Shown piece by piece: positions 14,301 to 23,498 of a stretch of 64,000 nucleotides of DNA. How positions within the stretch are numbered: the stretch's first letter is position 1; every line of letters starts with the position of its first letter. The stretch spans positions 1,240,001 through 1,304,000 of the forward strand of contig CP073692.1 of NCBI GenBank assembly GCA_018228665.1. The letters are read 5' to 3'. This DNA comes from Faecalicatena sp. Marseille-Q4148 (GTDB taxonomy: Bacteria > Bacillota > Clostridia > Lachnospirales > Lachnospiraceae). A model generated the notes under the pieces. The model made no database searches, was not told the DNA's origin, and saw only the letters and a program-made list of their open reading frames with translations. The position numbers were made by a program, and so were the translations under genes.

Positions 14301-17300
14301 TTATTGCACCTCAACAAGTTTCCCCATGACAATGAACCGGCTGGCGCCACCCGGCGTACAGGTGGAGAGCGTCAGCACCTTGTCACTGGACGTCACCGAA
14401 ACATCCGTTTCAACGACGGAACGCTCTGCCATAGCGCGAAGCCAGGTGGTATAAGCCCCGTCGTCTTTCCAGTTAAGCCTCCAGGGGGAGGTGTCGCTGC
14501 CGGACTCTGCCGGTTTTGCCGCAAACGCAGAAAAAATCTCCATCACATAACCGCCCGTTGGGGTCACAAGGTACATCTGCCTGTGGGTATCAAAATAAGG
14601 CTGTCCGTCATATTGATTGAGCACGGCGAACATGGAGCCATCCCGCATATTGTGGCCGTAGATAATGGTATTGCGGTCTGAAAAATCCGCCTGGTTCTCA
14701 TAATCCGCAAACAGGCAGCCTGCCTTGTTATAGGTCCCATCATAGAGGTGGCGCAGGTAATACTCGTTATTGTCCGTCTGCGTCACCGGGTAGTTGATGG
14801 CCGAATCAGGAAGGGTGATCCATCCGATAATGTCCGGCCCGTTTTTCTTAAGGGCCTCAAAATCCACAACAGGGAGGATTACACCAGAATCCTCCCCATC
14901 CGTTTCAGCTCCGCCTGCTGTTTCTTCCGACGCTTCGGCTGGCTCCGGCAGTTCCACGTTTTCCGCCAGTTCGTCATAGGCTCCGGCGCTCTTAGTATAC
15001 TGGTTCAGGTCGCGGACCATCAGAAATCCGCTGCCAAAGGCCAGTAATACGCAGAGGGAAACCACCGTAATGCCGACAGCTTTCTTTTTCGGGGAAGTTT
15101 TCTCATACTTCCCCTTTTTGAAATAAAATACCGTGAATACACCGCCGCCAATCACAGCCAGCGCCAGCAGACAGCCGTACAAAAAGATGAAAGCATCATC
15201 CCCAGTCTGCGGTACCGGCTTTCCGGGATTGGAAGGCGTTGACGGATTAGAAGGATTGTCCGGGGTCTTGGGATTGTCCGGGTTTTTGGGTTCCTCCGGC
15301 TTCTCCGGCTTTTCGTTGAAGAACTGGACCGTTGCCGTTTCCTCTGCCTTGATCTCCACCGTGGCAGCGTCAGGAATGATATAATCTTTGCTTGCCCGGT
15401 TATTAATCTCCGTTACGGTATAAATGCCGACCCTAAGCCCTGTTACCTCAATCACGCCGGATTTTGGTGTGGTGAAGGTCTCACAGTAGGAGCCGTCCGC
15501 GCTTTTTACTTCAAAAGCAAAGCCGTCCTTTCGTCCGTCGCTGGAATCCTTTGTGATTTTTAAGTTCCCCCGGTAGGCCTCATTGGTGAAGCCGCGCCCG
15601 GCTTCGCCGTTTTCCACAACCACTGTCTGGCCGTCCTCGGTAATCTCAAAGTAGTAAGCGTTTTCGTCAAGCTGATAGCCCTCCGGCGCTTTGCTTTCTT
15701 TGATGAAGTAACCGCCCGCCAGAAGGTTCTCCGCGGTGTGATACCCTGCGTCCGCCTCTTTCAGCGTCCCCAGCTTCTTATCCTCGGAATCCAGTTCCTT
15801 GCTGCCGTTGGTGTCCTCATACAAATCGAATACCGCGCCGGAGAGGAACCGCAGGAAGGTGTTCTTATCTTCATTCTCTTTTTCCACAGGGGAAGGCTCG
15901 TCCACCGCCTCGGTTTTCATCACCTGCACGCTACCCCGGATTAGGGTATTTTCCACCCTGATTTCAATGCTTTGCCCGTCCACACCAATATAGATATGGT
16001 GCTGTTCCTGGCTTACCGTGTAAAGCGCCGGGGCAGAAATTTCCTTTACGATCCAATGGCCGTAAGGGATATTTTCAAAAGCAAAGCTGCCGTCCTCGCC
16101 CGTGGTTACGGTAAGCAGGGCGTTTTCCTCGGTAAATTCCTCTGTGTCCGGCTGAAACAATCCAATGAGTGCGCCGGACAGCTTCACATCGTCGCCGCCC
16201 TCCGGGTTCTCACCAACCTTTACACCGTCCACACGCCCGCGAAGCAGGTCATTGGAAATGGGTTCCCCCTCATTCACAAGGATCTGCACCAGCGCCGCAT
16301 CCTGGCCCGCGTACTCAAACACAACCGGATATTCCGTATCAGAAAGAATGTAAGCGCTGTTTGTGGTGCGTTCCTTCACATAGTAGCTGCCAAAAGGCAG
16401 ATCGGAAGCAAAGGAAGCGTCATAGCCGCCCGCCTCATCCGGGTCAACGGAAACCACTTCCAGAAGGCCGCCTGCCGGGATCACGCTGCCATCAAGGGCC
16501 GTCAGGTCAGCGGAAGCATACAGACCAAAAGAAATATCTTTGTATTCCTCATTCATGCCAAGGCCGAACAGTTCATCTGTTTCTAATTCTTTTGACAGGC
16601 TGACCGCCACTTTTTGCCGCTCGTCATACAGGCCGACGACGATCTGTGTCACTTCCACGGTCTCGCCCGCATAGGTAAGCTCCGCATATTCCGGCTGGGA
16701 GTTTAAGACCATCCCTGCCGGCGCCTGGCGTTCCTCCAGACGGTAGCGCCCCAGGTAGAGAAGGCCGCTTGCCGCGGTTCCGTCCTCCCCGGTGGTAAGG
16801 GTTTCCACAACGGTGTCTTTCGCAGCCCGTAAGGTCCCGTCTCCGGTATAAATATCTTCATCCGCAATCACGTCATAGACCGCGCCTGGAAGCCCCATGA
16901 CCTCATACACCGGCTGGTACAGGCCGTCGTTCTCCTGGACGGAAGCGAATACTTCACCGGTCTTTGTAATGGTAAGCTGGCCTTTCTGCGGCATGTTGTG
17001 CTGGGTGACGGTCACGACAGATTCGCTGCCGTCAATAGTAAAGGGCACCGGCTCACTGGATAATACATACCCGTAAGGCGCCGCCACCTCGTAAAGTTCA
17101 TAATCCCCGGTGTGCAGAGGTTCCGGCAGCATGAGCCATCCTTCATCGGAAACATAGAAGGTATCAAGGGTCTCCGGGTTCGGGTAATAAATCTCCTGGG
17201 TGACAAATTCCCCGGTGGAGAGGTCTTTTACCTGAAATCCCGTGCCGGGTACAGGGATGATGTTTCCGGTCTCGGCGTCGCATTTTTCCACTTTGAGACG

Positions 17301-19220
17301 CGCCGTAATGGTGCGGTTATTTAAGATATAGCTGTAAGTCTGTCCGTTAGAGGAAATAAACACGGTAAAGTCCGGGATCAACGCCTTGCCTTCCTCGCCG
17401 GCTGTCTGGTGGACGGTGTAACGGCCGTAAGGGAGCATTTTAGAGGCGGCAAATCCATCCCCGTCCGTGGTGAGCAGGTCGCGCTCGCTTTCCTTTGCGT
17501 TTTCATAGCTGCCCGCCGCCTTTAAGTAAACCTCAAAGACTGCGTCGGCCTCCGGGCGTTCCACGATACCCTCATTGGGTTCGTCCGTATTCTCACCTTC
17601 GGAAACATCCGGGTCTAAGTCGTCCGTATGCTTCACAAGCTGGATATTGCCGTAGATCACCGTCTCCGTAACCTGGTTCTCGGTGGTATTCAGTTCCACT
17701 TCATAAAGGGTCGGGGAAGCGCCAACCTCATAGACCGTATCATTCAAAAGATAGCCGGTGCTTGGCTCGATCTCCCGCACGGTCCAGCTATCGCCGCATA
17801 CATAGTAGCGGGTCATAAAGCTGCCGTCCGACCCGGTGGTGTAGGTGTCTACCAGCTCGCCATTATTGAAAATGCCGTAGGTTGCCCCTGCAAGGGTAGC
17901 GTCGCCCTGGGCGGTCCCGGTCTCGGCGTCCGTCTTTACCACATGGACGCGGAACTTCTTTAAGATGTTGCTGAAATGGACCGCAGCGGTCTGGCCGCTC
18001 TCAATGGTGACATACTGCGCCGGAGGGGTCACATAGCGGTCCACCGGGATCTCCGTTACCAGGTAGGTGCCGGGGAACAGCCTTTTCTTGACCTGCCCGT
18101 TTTCCCCGGTGGTGACAGTCTCATTGACTTTATTCCCCAGAATGTCCGTGCCGGAAATATTGAAAGAAATCCCGGACACAATGCCGTCCTCGCTGGTCTT
18201 AACAATCTTTCCCGTGCCATAGGTTTCCGTCTTGATCTTCACAAAGAAGGAAACCGGGTCGCTGGCGCCGGTCATCATGGTCTGGTAGCCGGGCCTTCCC
18301 CAGATCAGCATATCGTTTGCAACCGGAATATCCTTTCGGAATTCAAAGGTCACAGGATCCATAATCATGTTCTTACTGGTAAAGGTATACTTGTTCCCGC
18401 TTCTTGAAACAGAAACGCCGCTGCCTTTTACGGTCTCCAGGTTGATGTTCAGGTTATTGGTGTCTGTGACCGTCAGGGTATAGATTTTCTTTTCCGTATC
18501 CCATTTCAGTTCCAGCTCCGGCGCCTCGCTTTTTCTGGTGGAGGTGAAGGAGGGAACCGTTGAGTGGGAGGCAACCTGTGAAAGAATCCAGTTGTAGGCT
18601 TTCTCTGCCGGGCGTCCGGCAATGATACTGAAATACTGGTTGGCGTCCGCATGGCCGTTCCCATGCCGGCTGTACGGGTCGCTTCTTAGCTGCTGCTGGT
18701 ATTCCCAGAGGATCACCTGGGTCGCGATCTTATAATCGTCCTCGTTGATACCGGGAACCGGAAGCCTTGCCCCCGGTTTCCAGCCGTAGATTGCCGTCAG
18801 GGTAATGCCCCGTCTTGCCTCGGCGGGGAGCAGGTTCAGGTAATTGCTGTTGGTCCCGCTTTCCGATGTGTAGGTATTTTCGGAAGTGTGGTAAGGCACC
18901 CCGCTCTCCACACAGTAGACCTGCTGGCTGCTCCCGTCCGAAGCGGTCAGCATATAGTGGCGGTAGGCACTGCCACCGGAACTGCTTTTCACGTCCATTG
19001 TCCCATCGGAATGATAGACCAGGTAAGTGTAAGGCGCCGGCGCGTAATAATACTGTCCGTCAGACCCCACATAGTTGTCACCCAGCCAGGAGCTTGCTTT
19101 CTGCCCCGGCGAAAGGGCAAATGCCTGTGTGGGAACCAGGCCAAAGACGCATACCGCGCAGAGAAGCGCCGCCAGCAGCCGCATGAAGCCGCTGCGGTGG
19201 TGGATATTTGTCTTTCCCAT
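14301..19220 (-). CDS. Thioester/SpaA adhesin fused to a class B sortase
   Basis: 1639 residues in one frame. Signal peptide 1-35 (LLAALLCAVCVFGLVPTQAFA). A thioester domain follows, with Cys103 (VYCVESG) and Gln168 (ATQVILWEYQ) as the expected cross-linking pair, which in relatives binds host surfaces covalently. Then about nine SpaA/CnaB prealbumin-like domains to residue 1310, a proline-rich spacer, the sorting motif VPQTG (1336-1340), a membrane helix and KKGKYEKTSPKKK. Instead of stopping, the chain runs into a second helix and a complete sortase B domain with His1523 (YGHNM), Cys1621 (TLSTC) and Arg1628. Pilin and sortase are normally separate genes. Confidence 0.88.
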   Translation of the reverse strand: MGKTNIHHRSGFMRLLAALLCAVCVFGLVPTQAFALSPGQKASSWLGDNYVGSDGQYYYAPAPYTYLVYHSDGTMDVKSSSGGSAYRHYMLTASDGSSQQVYCVESGVPYHTSENTYTSESGTNSNYLNLLPAEARRGITLTAIYGWKPGARLPVPGINEDDYKIATQVILWEYQQQLRSDPYSRHGNGHADANQYFSIIAGRPAEKAYNWILSQVASHSTVPSFTSTRKSEAPELELKWDTEKKIYTLTVTDTNNLNINLETVKGSGVSVSRSGNKYTFTSKNMIMDPVTFEFRKDIPVANDMLIWGRPGYQTMMTGASDPVSFFVKIKTETYGTGKIVKTSEDGIVSGISFNISGTDILGNKVNETVTTGENGQVKKRLFPGTYLVTEIPVDRYVTPPAQYVTIESGQTAAVHFSNILKKFRVHVVKTDAETGTAQGDATLAGATYGIFNNGELVDTYTTGSDGSFMTRYYVCGDSWTVREIEPSTGYLLNDTVYEVGASPTLYEVELNTTENQVTETVIYGNIQLVKHTDDLDPDVSEGENTDEPNEGIVERPEADAVFEVYLKAAGSYENAKESERDLLTTDGDGFAASKMLPYGRYTVHQTAGEEGKALIPDFTVFISSNGQTYSYILNNRTITARLKVEKCDAETGNIIPVPGTGFQVKDLSTGEFVTQEIYYPNPETLDTFYVSDEGWLMLPEPLHTGDYELYEVAAPYGYVLSSEPVPFTIDGSESVVTVTQHNMPQKGQLTITKTGEVFASVQENDGLYQPVYEVMGLPGAVYDVIADEDIYTGDGTLRAAKDTVVETLTTGEDGTAASGLLYLGRYRLEERQAPAGMVLNSQPEYAELTYAGETVEVTQIVVGLYDERQKVAVSLSKELETDELFGLGMNEEYKDISFGLYASADLTALDGSVIPAGGLLEVVSVDPDEAGGYDASFASDLPFGSYYVKERTTNSAYILSDTEYPVVFEYAGQDAALVQILVNEGEPISNDLLRGRVDGVKVGENPEGGDDVKLSGALIGLFQPDTEEFTEENALLTVTTGEDGSFAFENIPYGHWIVKEISAPALYTVSQEQHHIYIGVDGQSIEIRVENTLIRGSVQVMKTEAVDEPSPVEKENEDKNTFLRFLSGAVFDLYEDTNGSKELDSEDKKLGTLKEADAGYHTAENLLAGGYFIKESKAPEGYQLDENAYYFEITEDGQTVVVENGEAGRGFTNEAYRGNLKITKDSSDGRKDGFAFEVKSADGSYCETFTTPKSGVIEVTGLRVGIYTVTEINNRASKDYIIPDAATVEIKAEETATVQFFNEKPEKPEEPKNPDNPKTPDNPSNPSTPSNPGKPVPQTGDDAFIFLYGCLLALAVIGGGVFTVFYFKKGKYEKTSPKKKAVGITVVSLCVLLAFGSGFLMVRDLNQYTKSAGAYDELAENVELPEPAEASEETAGGAETDGEDSGVILPVVDFEALKKNGPDIIGWITLPDSAINYPVTQTDNNEYYLRHLYDGTYNKAGCLFADYENQADFSDRNTIIYGHNMRDGSMFAVLNQYDGQPYFDTHRQMYLVTPTGGYVMEIFSAFAAKPAESGSDTSPWRLNWKDDGAYTTWLRAMAERSVVETDVSVTSSDKVLTLSTCTPGGASRFIVMGKLVEVQ

Positions 19221-19270
19221 GAAATAATCCTCACTTTCTTCATTGTTGATTGCATAAAGAAAGGACAGCG

Positions 19271-20560
19271 TTATTCGCCGTCCTCAGGTTCGTTATCATC
19301 CATTCTGTCGTCAAAATCATCCTCGGAGAGATATTCTGTTTCCCCGAAAGCCTCGTCCGGGTCAAAGCCCTCGCCATACCCGCCATCCTCGAAATCCTCG
19401 TCATCCTCTGCAAGCTGCTTCGGGCGCACGATTTTCACATAGTAGCCGGCGCCGCCTACTGCAAGCAGGGCAACGATGACAAAGATAATCGTTCCGGCGC
19501 TGCCTGTATTTTTCTTTGACGGTTCTGGTTCCTCCGGTTTCTCTGTTTCCTCCGGTTTTTCTTTCCCAATACAGCCCTTTAAGTCATTCTTGCAGACCGG
19601 GCAGGAGGTATTGACTTCCCCTGCAGCACACTTTTCCGTGCAGGTACAGACATCCTCTGCCGGGATCACGCTCATGCTGCCGTCACTTTTTTCCGCCAGG
19701 GCCATCAGGTCAGATTCGGTGACGCCGTTTAAGAAGTAAACATTGTTGCTGTCACGCTTTCCGTCCACAATGAGATAGAATACATTCCCGTCCTCGGTAG
19801 TAATGGTATAAAACTGTTTATCCCCATCCGCGCCGGTGGCTGTATCTAAGACCGTGCCGGTGCCCTCCGGGGTAAACGCGCCCTCCGGGACAGAGGAAGT
19901 GGAACTCTCCGAAGAACTGCCGCCTGATGATGTACTGCCGCCTGATGTTCCCCCGGAGCTGTCTGCCTGGCCTGTGTTTGTACCCGCATTGGAACTGTTC
20001 CCGGAATTATTACTGCCGGAATTGCCGGAATGATTGCCTGATGATGTACTGCCTCCCGTGGAAGCGCCGGCAGAAGAAATCCCTTTATTGGAAGTGCTGC
20101 CGCCTCCGTTGTTCTGTGTGGCCGCGCCCTGGCTGCCGGAAGAAGCTGCCGGCGCCTGGGTTGGTTTTACCGTGCCAGTCTGTGCCGGTGCAGCGGAAGG
20201 CTTTTCCGTTTCCTTTGGTTCCTCATAATAGGGGTTATCAAATTTCACGGCCTCCGAGCGGTTCCCGGCATAATCCTGGGCGTACACGATTACCTGCTTC
20301 TCCGTTCCGGCATAGTCCTTCAGCGTGACCTTTGCCGCCCCGTTGGTTAACGAGTTGATCCGGTTCCCGTCCACAAAGACCGCCTCCACGCCGGAATTGT
20401 CGTCGCTGCTTTCCACTTTCAGCGTACCGCCGTCCAGGGAAGCGGTGAGCTCCGGCGGCGTGGTGTCCTTTCCCCCGGCGGCATAAGCCGTCAGGGGCAG
20501 GACGGTGGCACCTATGGCGAGCATAAGCGCCAGAAACAAAGAAAGTTTTTTAATCCTCAT
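19271..20560 (-). CDS. CD1107-family/DUF4366 surface protein
   Basis: 429 residues. Signal peptide (LFLALMLAIGATVLPLTAYA), an N-terminal Ig-like part, a long Ser/Gly/Asn-rich linker (about residues 130-220), the DUF4366 core (FYTITTEDGNVFYLIVDGKR, VYFLNGVTESDLMALAE), a cysteine-rich patch (CTCTEKCAAGEVNTSCPVC), one membrane helix and an acidic tail. These proteins sit with the wall hydrolase in Tn1549-like ICEs and probably act at the cell surface during mating. The ATG at 20560 follows GGAGGATGGGA inside the preceding gene. Confidence 0.8.
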   Translation of the reverse strand: MRIKKLSLFLALMLAIGATVLPLTAYAAGGKDTTPPELTASLDGGTLKVESSDDNSGVEAVFVDGNRINSLTNGAAKVTLKDYAGTEKQVIVYAQDYAGNRSEAVKFDNPYYEEPKETEKPSAAPAQTGTVKPTQAPAASSGSQGAATQNNGGGSTSNKGISSAGASTGGSTSSGNHSGNSGSNNSGNSSNAGTNTGQADSSGGTSGGSTSSGGSSSESSTSSVPEGAFTPEGTGTVLDTATGADGDKQFYTITTEDGNVFYLIVDGKRDSNNVYFLNGVTESDLMALAEKSDGSMSVIPAEDVCTCTEKCAAGEVNTSCPVCKNDLKGCIGKEKPEETEKPEEPEPSKKNTGSAGTIIFVIVALLAVGGAGYYVKIVRPKQLAEDDEDFEDGGYGEGFDPDEAFGETEYLSEDDFDDRMDDNEPEDGE

Positions 20561-20795
20561 TCCCATCCTCCTGTTTCTGCGGCAGCGCCTCCCCCAGAGG
20601 GGAAGCCTGCTGCGATTTTAAGAAATCCGCAAGCTGCTGGGGCGTCAGCTTATAGCTTCTTGCCACCGCCACATAGTCGGTATTTTCAAGCTCCGTTTTC
20701 TGTTCCTCCAGCTTGCGGAGTTTGCCCTGCATTTCTGCGATCTTCGCTTTGGTCTTGTCGATTTCCTTTTCCAGTTTTTCTATTTTAGGGTTCAA
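20550..20795 (-). CDS. DUF4315 coiled-coil protein
   Basis: 81 residues. The first 40 form a charged coiled coil (KIEKLEKEIDKTKAKIAEMQ and onward), then YVAVARSYKLTPQQLADFL. This matches DUF4315, a small protein found next to the DUF4366 gene in these elements. TTG start six bases after GGAGG. Its 3' end overlaps the DUF4366 gene by 11 bases. Confidence 0.8.
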   Translation of the reverse strand: MNPKIEKLEKEIDKTKAKIAEMQGKLRKLEEQKTELENTDYVAVARSYKLTPQQLADFLKSQQASPLGEALPQKQEDGNED

Positions 20796-20813
20796 ATTTT
20801 ACCTCCAATCTGT

Positions 20814-23468
20814 TTAAGGCAGACGCCCAAATGTATAAAAATGCTGCTGCCAGTAACTTGTGTTGATGTTTGCGTAAGAGATCGGGTCGCCGCAATGGAT
20901 CATCATTCCGTTCCCCACATAAATCCCCACATGGCTTGCGCCGCTGGTATTGTAGGTCCCCTGGAAGAAAATCAGGTCGCCCGGTTTTGCGTCGGCGCTT
21001 GATACCGGGGTACAGACCCCTAAGAGCCCGTCCGCGGTCAGACGCCCGAAATTCCAGCCGCTGTGGTTGACTACCCAGGAAACATACCCGGAACAGTCAA
21101 AGGAAGTGGAAGGGCTTGCGCCGCCCCATACATACGGATAACCTAAATACTTTTCCGCCTCCGCAAGCATGGCCGCAAACCGTTCATCCGCAAGGGCCTC
21201 CGGCGGTACGTCATAGTCAAAATAATTCCCTCCGCCTCCTGCGCCCACTTCCGGCAAATGCCGCTCGCTGGTATCTCCGGTGTCGGCAAAGTAGAGGGGA
21301 TTTAAGTATTGCCCGTCCACCAGTACCTCCAGATGAAGGTGCGGCCCGGTGGAATTGCCGGTGCTGCCGACCTTTGCGATCACATCCCCGGCCTTGACTT
21401 CCTGGCCTGCGGAAACGAGAAGCTGTGAGCAGTGGCCGTACTTGGTGGTAAGGGTATGCCCCTCGTAAGCCTCTCCCTCAATAGCGATGCACAGGCCATA
21501 GCCGCCAGCGTTCCCGGCCAGCGTGACCCTGCCGTCATGCCCGGCTAAAATATCCGTGCCCTGTGCCATGCCGATGTCAACGCCGGTATGGTAATCCTTT
21601 CCCCCGCTGATGGGGTGGACCCGGTAGCCGTAGTAGCTGGTAACATAGGGGAGCCAGTTGGTGCCGAATACATTTTCCACATACTGGCGGTTCCCTTTGG
21701 TCTGCAATAAAATCTCGCAGATTTCCTTCTGTTCTTCATTCATGCGGGAGACGGCCAGGTTTTCCAGCGGCGTGGCCGTAAGTTTCACATTCAGGATGCG
21801 CCACTCATACGGCACTTCTTCCTCGGTTTCCTCGCCGGTCTCCGGGTCAATGGTGGTTTCCGTCCGGTAGCGGATTTCCGTTTCCTCGCTGAAAGATAGG
21901 GAATACTGCTCCTGAAATAGCTGCCGCAGCACGCCCTCCGCTTCACTGTAAGAAAAGTCCTGATAGACAGCGGTTAAGTAGCCCATCAGCACGTAAGGGT
22001 CATGCTCGATGGCGCCAATGTTATAACGGTACTCGTCATAGCCGGGGCGGTCGGATTCCACCCGGCCAATCTCCATCTGTAAATCCGTTTCCCATTCGGT
22101 ATAGGAAAGCTCTGCCTGGTTGATGTCCTGGTCCTCCGCCAGATAGGTGGAAGCCGCCAGGCTCCCCAGGCCTCCGGTACCAATATTGGAAAATGAGGAC
22201 AGCACAGAAGCAATCAGGAAGAATACCAAAAGCAGGAGAATGATAATGGCACAGGCTACCGGGTGCCGCCGGATCGTCCTGCCAATGCTGACGACAATCT
22301 TTTCCGTAGTGACAGCGGCGTCCTTTGCCCGTGTGCCGGCTTTTTTTGCCTCCCGCGCTGCTTTGGCGTACTGGCGTTTCAATTTCTGTTTCTGCCACAT
22401 CCGCGCCAGGACATTCTTCTTTAATTCCGGGTTGTCATATAACGCCTGCCGGTAAGACAGGCCCGCATTTGCCCTCACAGACTTTTGCTGTAACTTTGAT
22501 ACCCTCCGGTAAGGCGCTGTTTTGTGCCGGTGGTATGCTGTGCGAAGTCCTGCCTCCCCCACAAGCTCGGTCCGGTGGGCCGCCTTAATGCCGATATTTT
22601 CATCCTCCGCCTGGTAAATCTTTTTATGGGCATAGCCAATGGCTGTATTTGCGCCGGCTTTCACCGGGCGCATGGGAAGGGAGCCTTTGACATGGGCCCG
22701 CTGGGATTTCACCTCCTGTTCAAATTTCAGGTGTTTTTTCGCTTTCCCGGTTTCCGGGTCGGAAGCGGTCTCAATCCGCAATTTACGGCGGGAGGGCAGA
22801 CACGCTTCGGCCTGTTCTAACTTCTCCGTAGTCCGCTCCGCTTTCCGCCTTGCCTGCGTCAGCTTGTTGTCTTTGGCCTCCGGCGGCAGCTCGTCGGCGG
22901 TAAATTCCAGCTTGGAAGGTTTTTTCGGCTCAACGCCTCCGCCTTCTGTCTGCACCGCCTGTTCCTCGGCTTTTGCAGCCTCATGGAAACGCTGATAGTA
23001 TTGGTTTCCGCGCTGGCGTGTCCGGCTTTTGTGCTCTGTCCGCCCAGAATCCCTTTTTGCCGCTGATGTGCCAGCCTCCAAAGGAACAGGTTCTCCGGGA
23101 TCATGCCCGGAGCCATGCCGCAGAGCATCCTCTGAAAACGGCATCCGCCCGGAAGTGTCCTGGGAGGAAAATTCCTGTGCCGTTATATAACCGTTGTTAT
23201 TTCCGGCAACAGGTTCCGATCCGTAAGTTTTCGCCTGCTGTGTTACTTCCGGCGTGGCCTGCAAAGGGTCCGCCTCCATCGGAAGCGGGACCGCCTGCCG
23301 ATGGCTTCTTGAAGCACCGGGAGAAGGGGCATCCCTTGCCCGGCGCAGGTCAAAATCCTGCCCGCCCTGCCGCGGCGTCATGCGTTCCTCCTTATGGGAA
23401 TCCCGCGCCGGCATCCGGGCATCTTTCTGTTTTCTCTGAAATTCCCCGTCACGTTCCGTTATCCTCAC
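20814..23468 (-). CDS. Conjugation cell-wall hydrolase, M23 plus NlpC/P60 (CD1108 family)
   Basis: 884 residues. A long basic cytoplasmic region (1-395) precedes one membrane helix (ACAIIILLLLVFFLIASVL). Outside is an M23 metallopeptidase domain (GKDYHTGVDIGM, GPHLHLEV) and a C-terminal NlpC/P60 domain (YVWGGASPSTSFDCSGYVSW, catalytic Cys; ASHVGIYVG, His). It would open the peptidoglycan for the transfer channel, like VirB1/TcpG proteins. The GTG overlaps GGAGG, so the exact start is unsure. It follows virB4 by 30 bases. Confidence 0.88.
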   Translation of the reverse strand: MRITERDGEFQRKQKDARMPARDSHKEERMTPRQGGQDFDLRRARDAPSPGASRSHRQAVPLPMEADPLQATPEVTQQAKTYGSEPVAGNNNGYITAQEFSSQDTSGRMPFSEDALRHGSGHDPGEPVPLEAGTSAAKRDSGRTEHKSRTRQRGNQYYQRFHEAAKAEEQAVQTEGGGVEPKKPSKLEFTADELPPEAKDNKLTQARRKAERTTEKLEQAEACLPSRRKLRIETASDPETGKAKKHLKFEQEVKSQRAHVKGSLPMRPVKAGANTAIGYAHKKIYQAEDENIGIKAAHRTELVGEAGLRTAYHRHKTAPYRRVSKLQQKSVRANAGLSYRQALYDNPELKKNVLARMWQKQKLKRQYAKAAREAKKAGTRAKDAAVTTEKIVVSIGRTIRRHPVACAIIILLLLVFFLIASVLSSFSNIGTGGLGSLAASTYLAEDQDINQAELSYTEWETDLQMEIGRVESDRPGYDEYRYNIGAIEHDPYVLMGYLTAVYQDFSYSEAEGVLRQLFQEQYSLSFSEETEIRYRTETTIDPETGEETEEEVPYEWRILNVKLTATPLENLAVSRMNEEQKEICEILLQTKGNRQYVENVFGTNWLPYVTSYYGYRVHPISGGKDYHTGVDIGMAQGTDILAGHDGRVTLAGNAGGYGLCIAIEGEAYEGHTLTTKYGHCSQLLVSAGQEVKAGDVIAKVGSTGNSTGPHLHLEVLVDGQYLNPLYFADTGDTSERHLPEVGAGGGGNYFDYDVPPEALADERFAAMLAEAEKYLGYPYVWGGASPSTSFDCSGYVSWVVNHSGWNFGRLTADGLLGVCTPVSSADAKPGDLIFFQGTYNTSGASHVGIYVGNGMMIHCGDPISYANINTSYWQQHFYTFGRLP

Positions 23469-23498
23469 CTCCAGTCATGTTTAATAAGCTGCATTTCC

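Noticed and set aside
14301..19220. Repeated SpaA segments as a DNA repeat array
   Set aside because: The domains are related in protein fold but not similar enough as DNA to be called repeats by eye.
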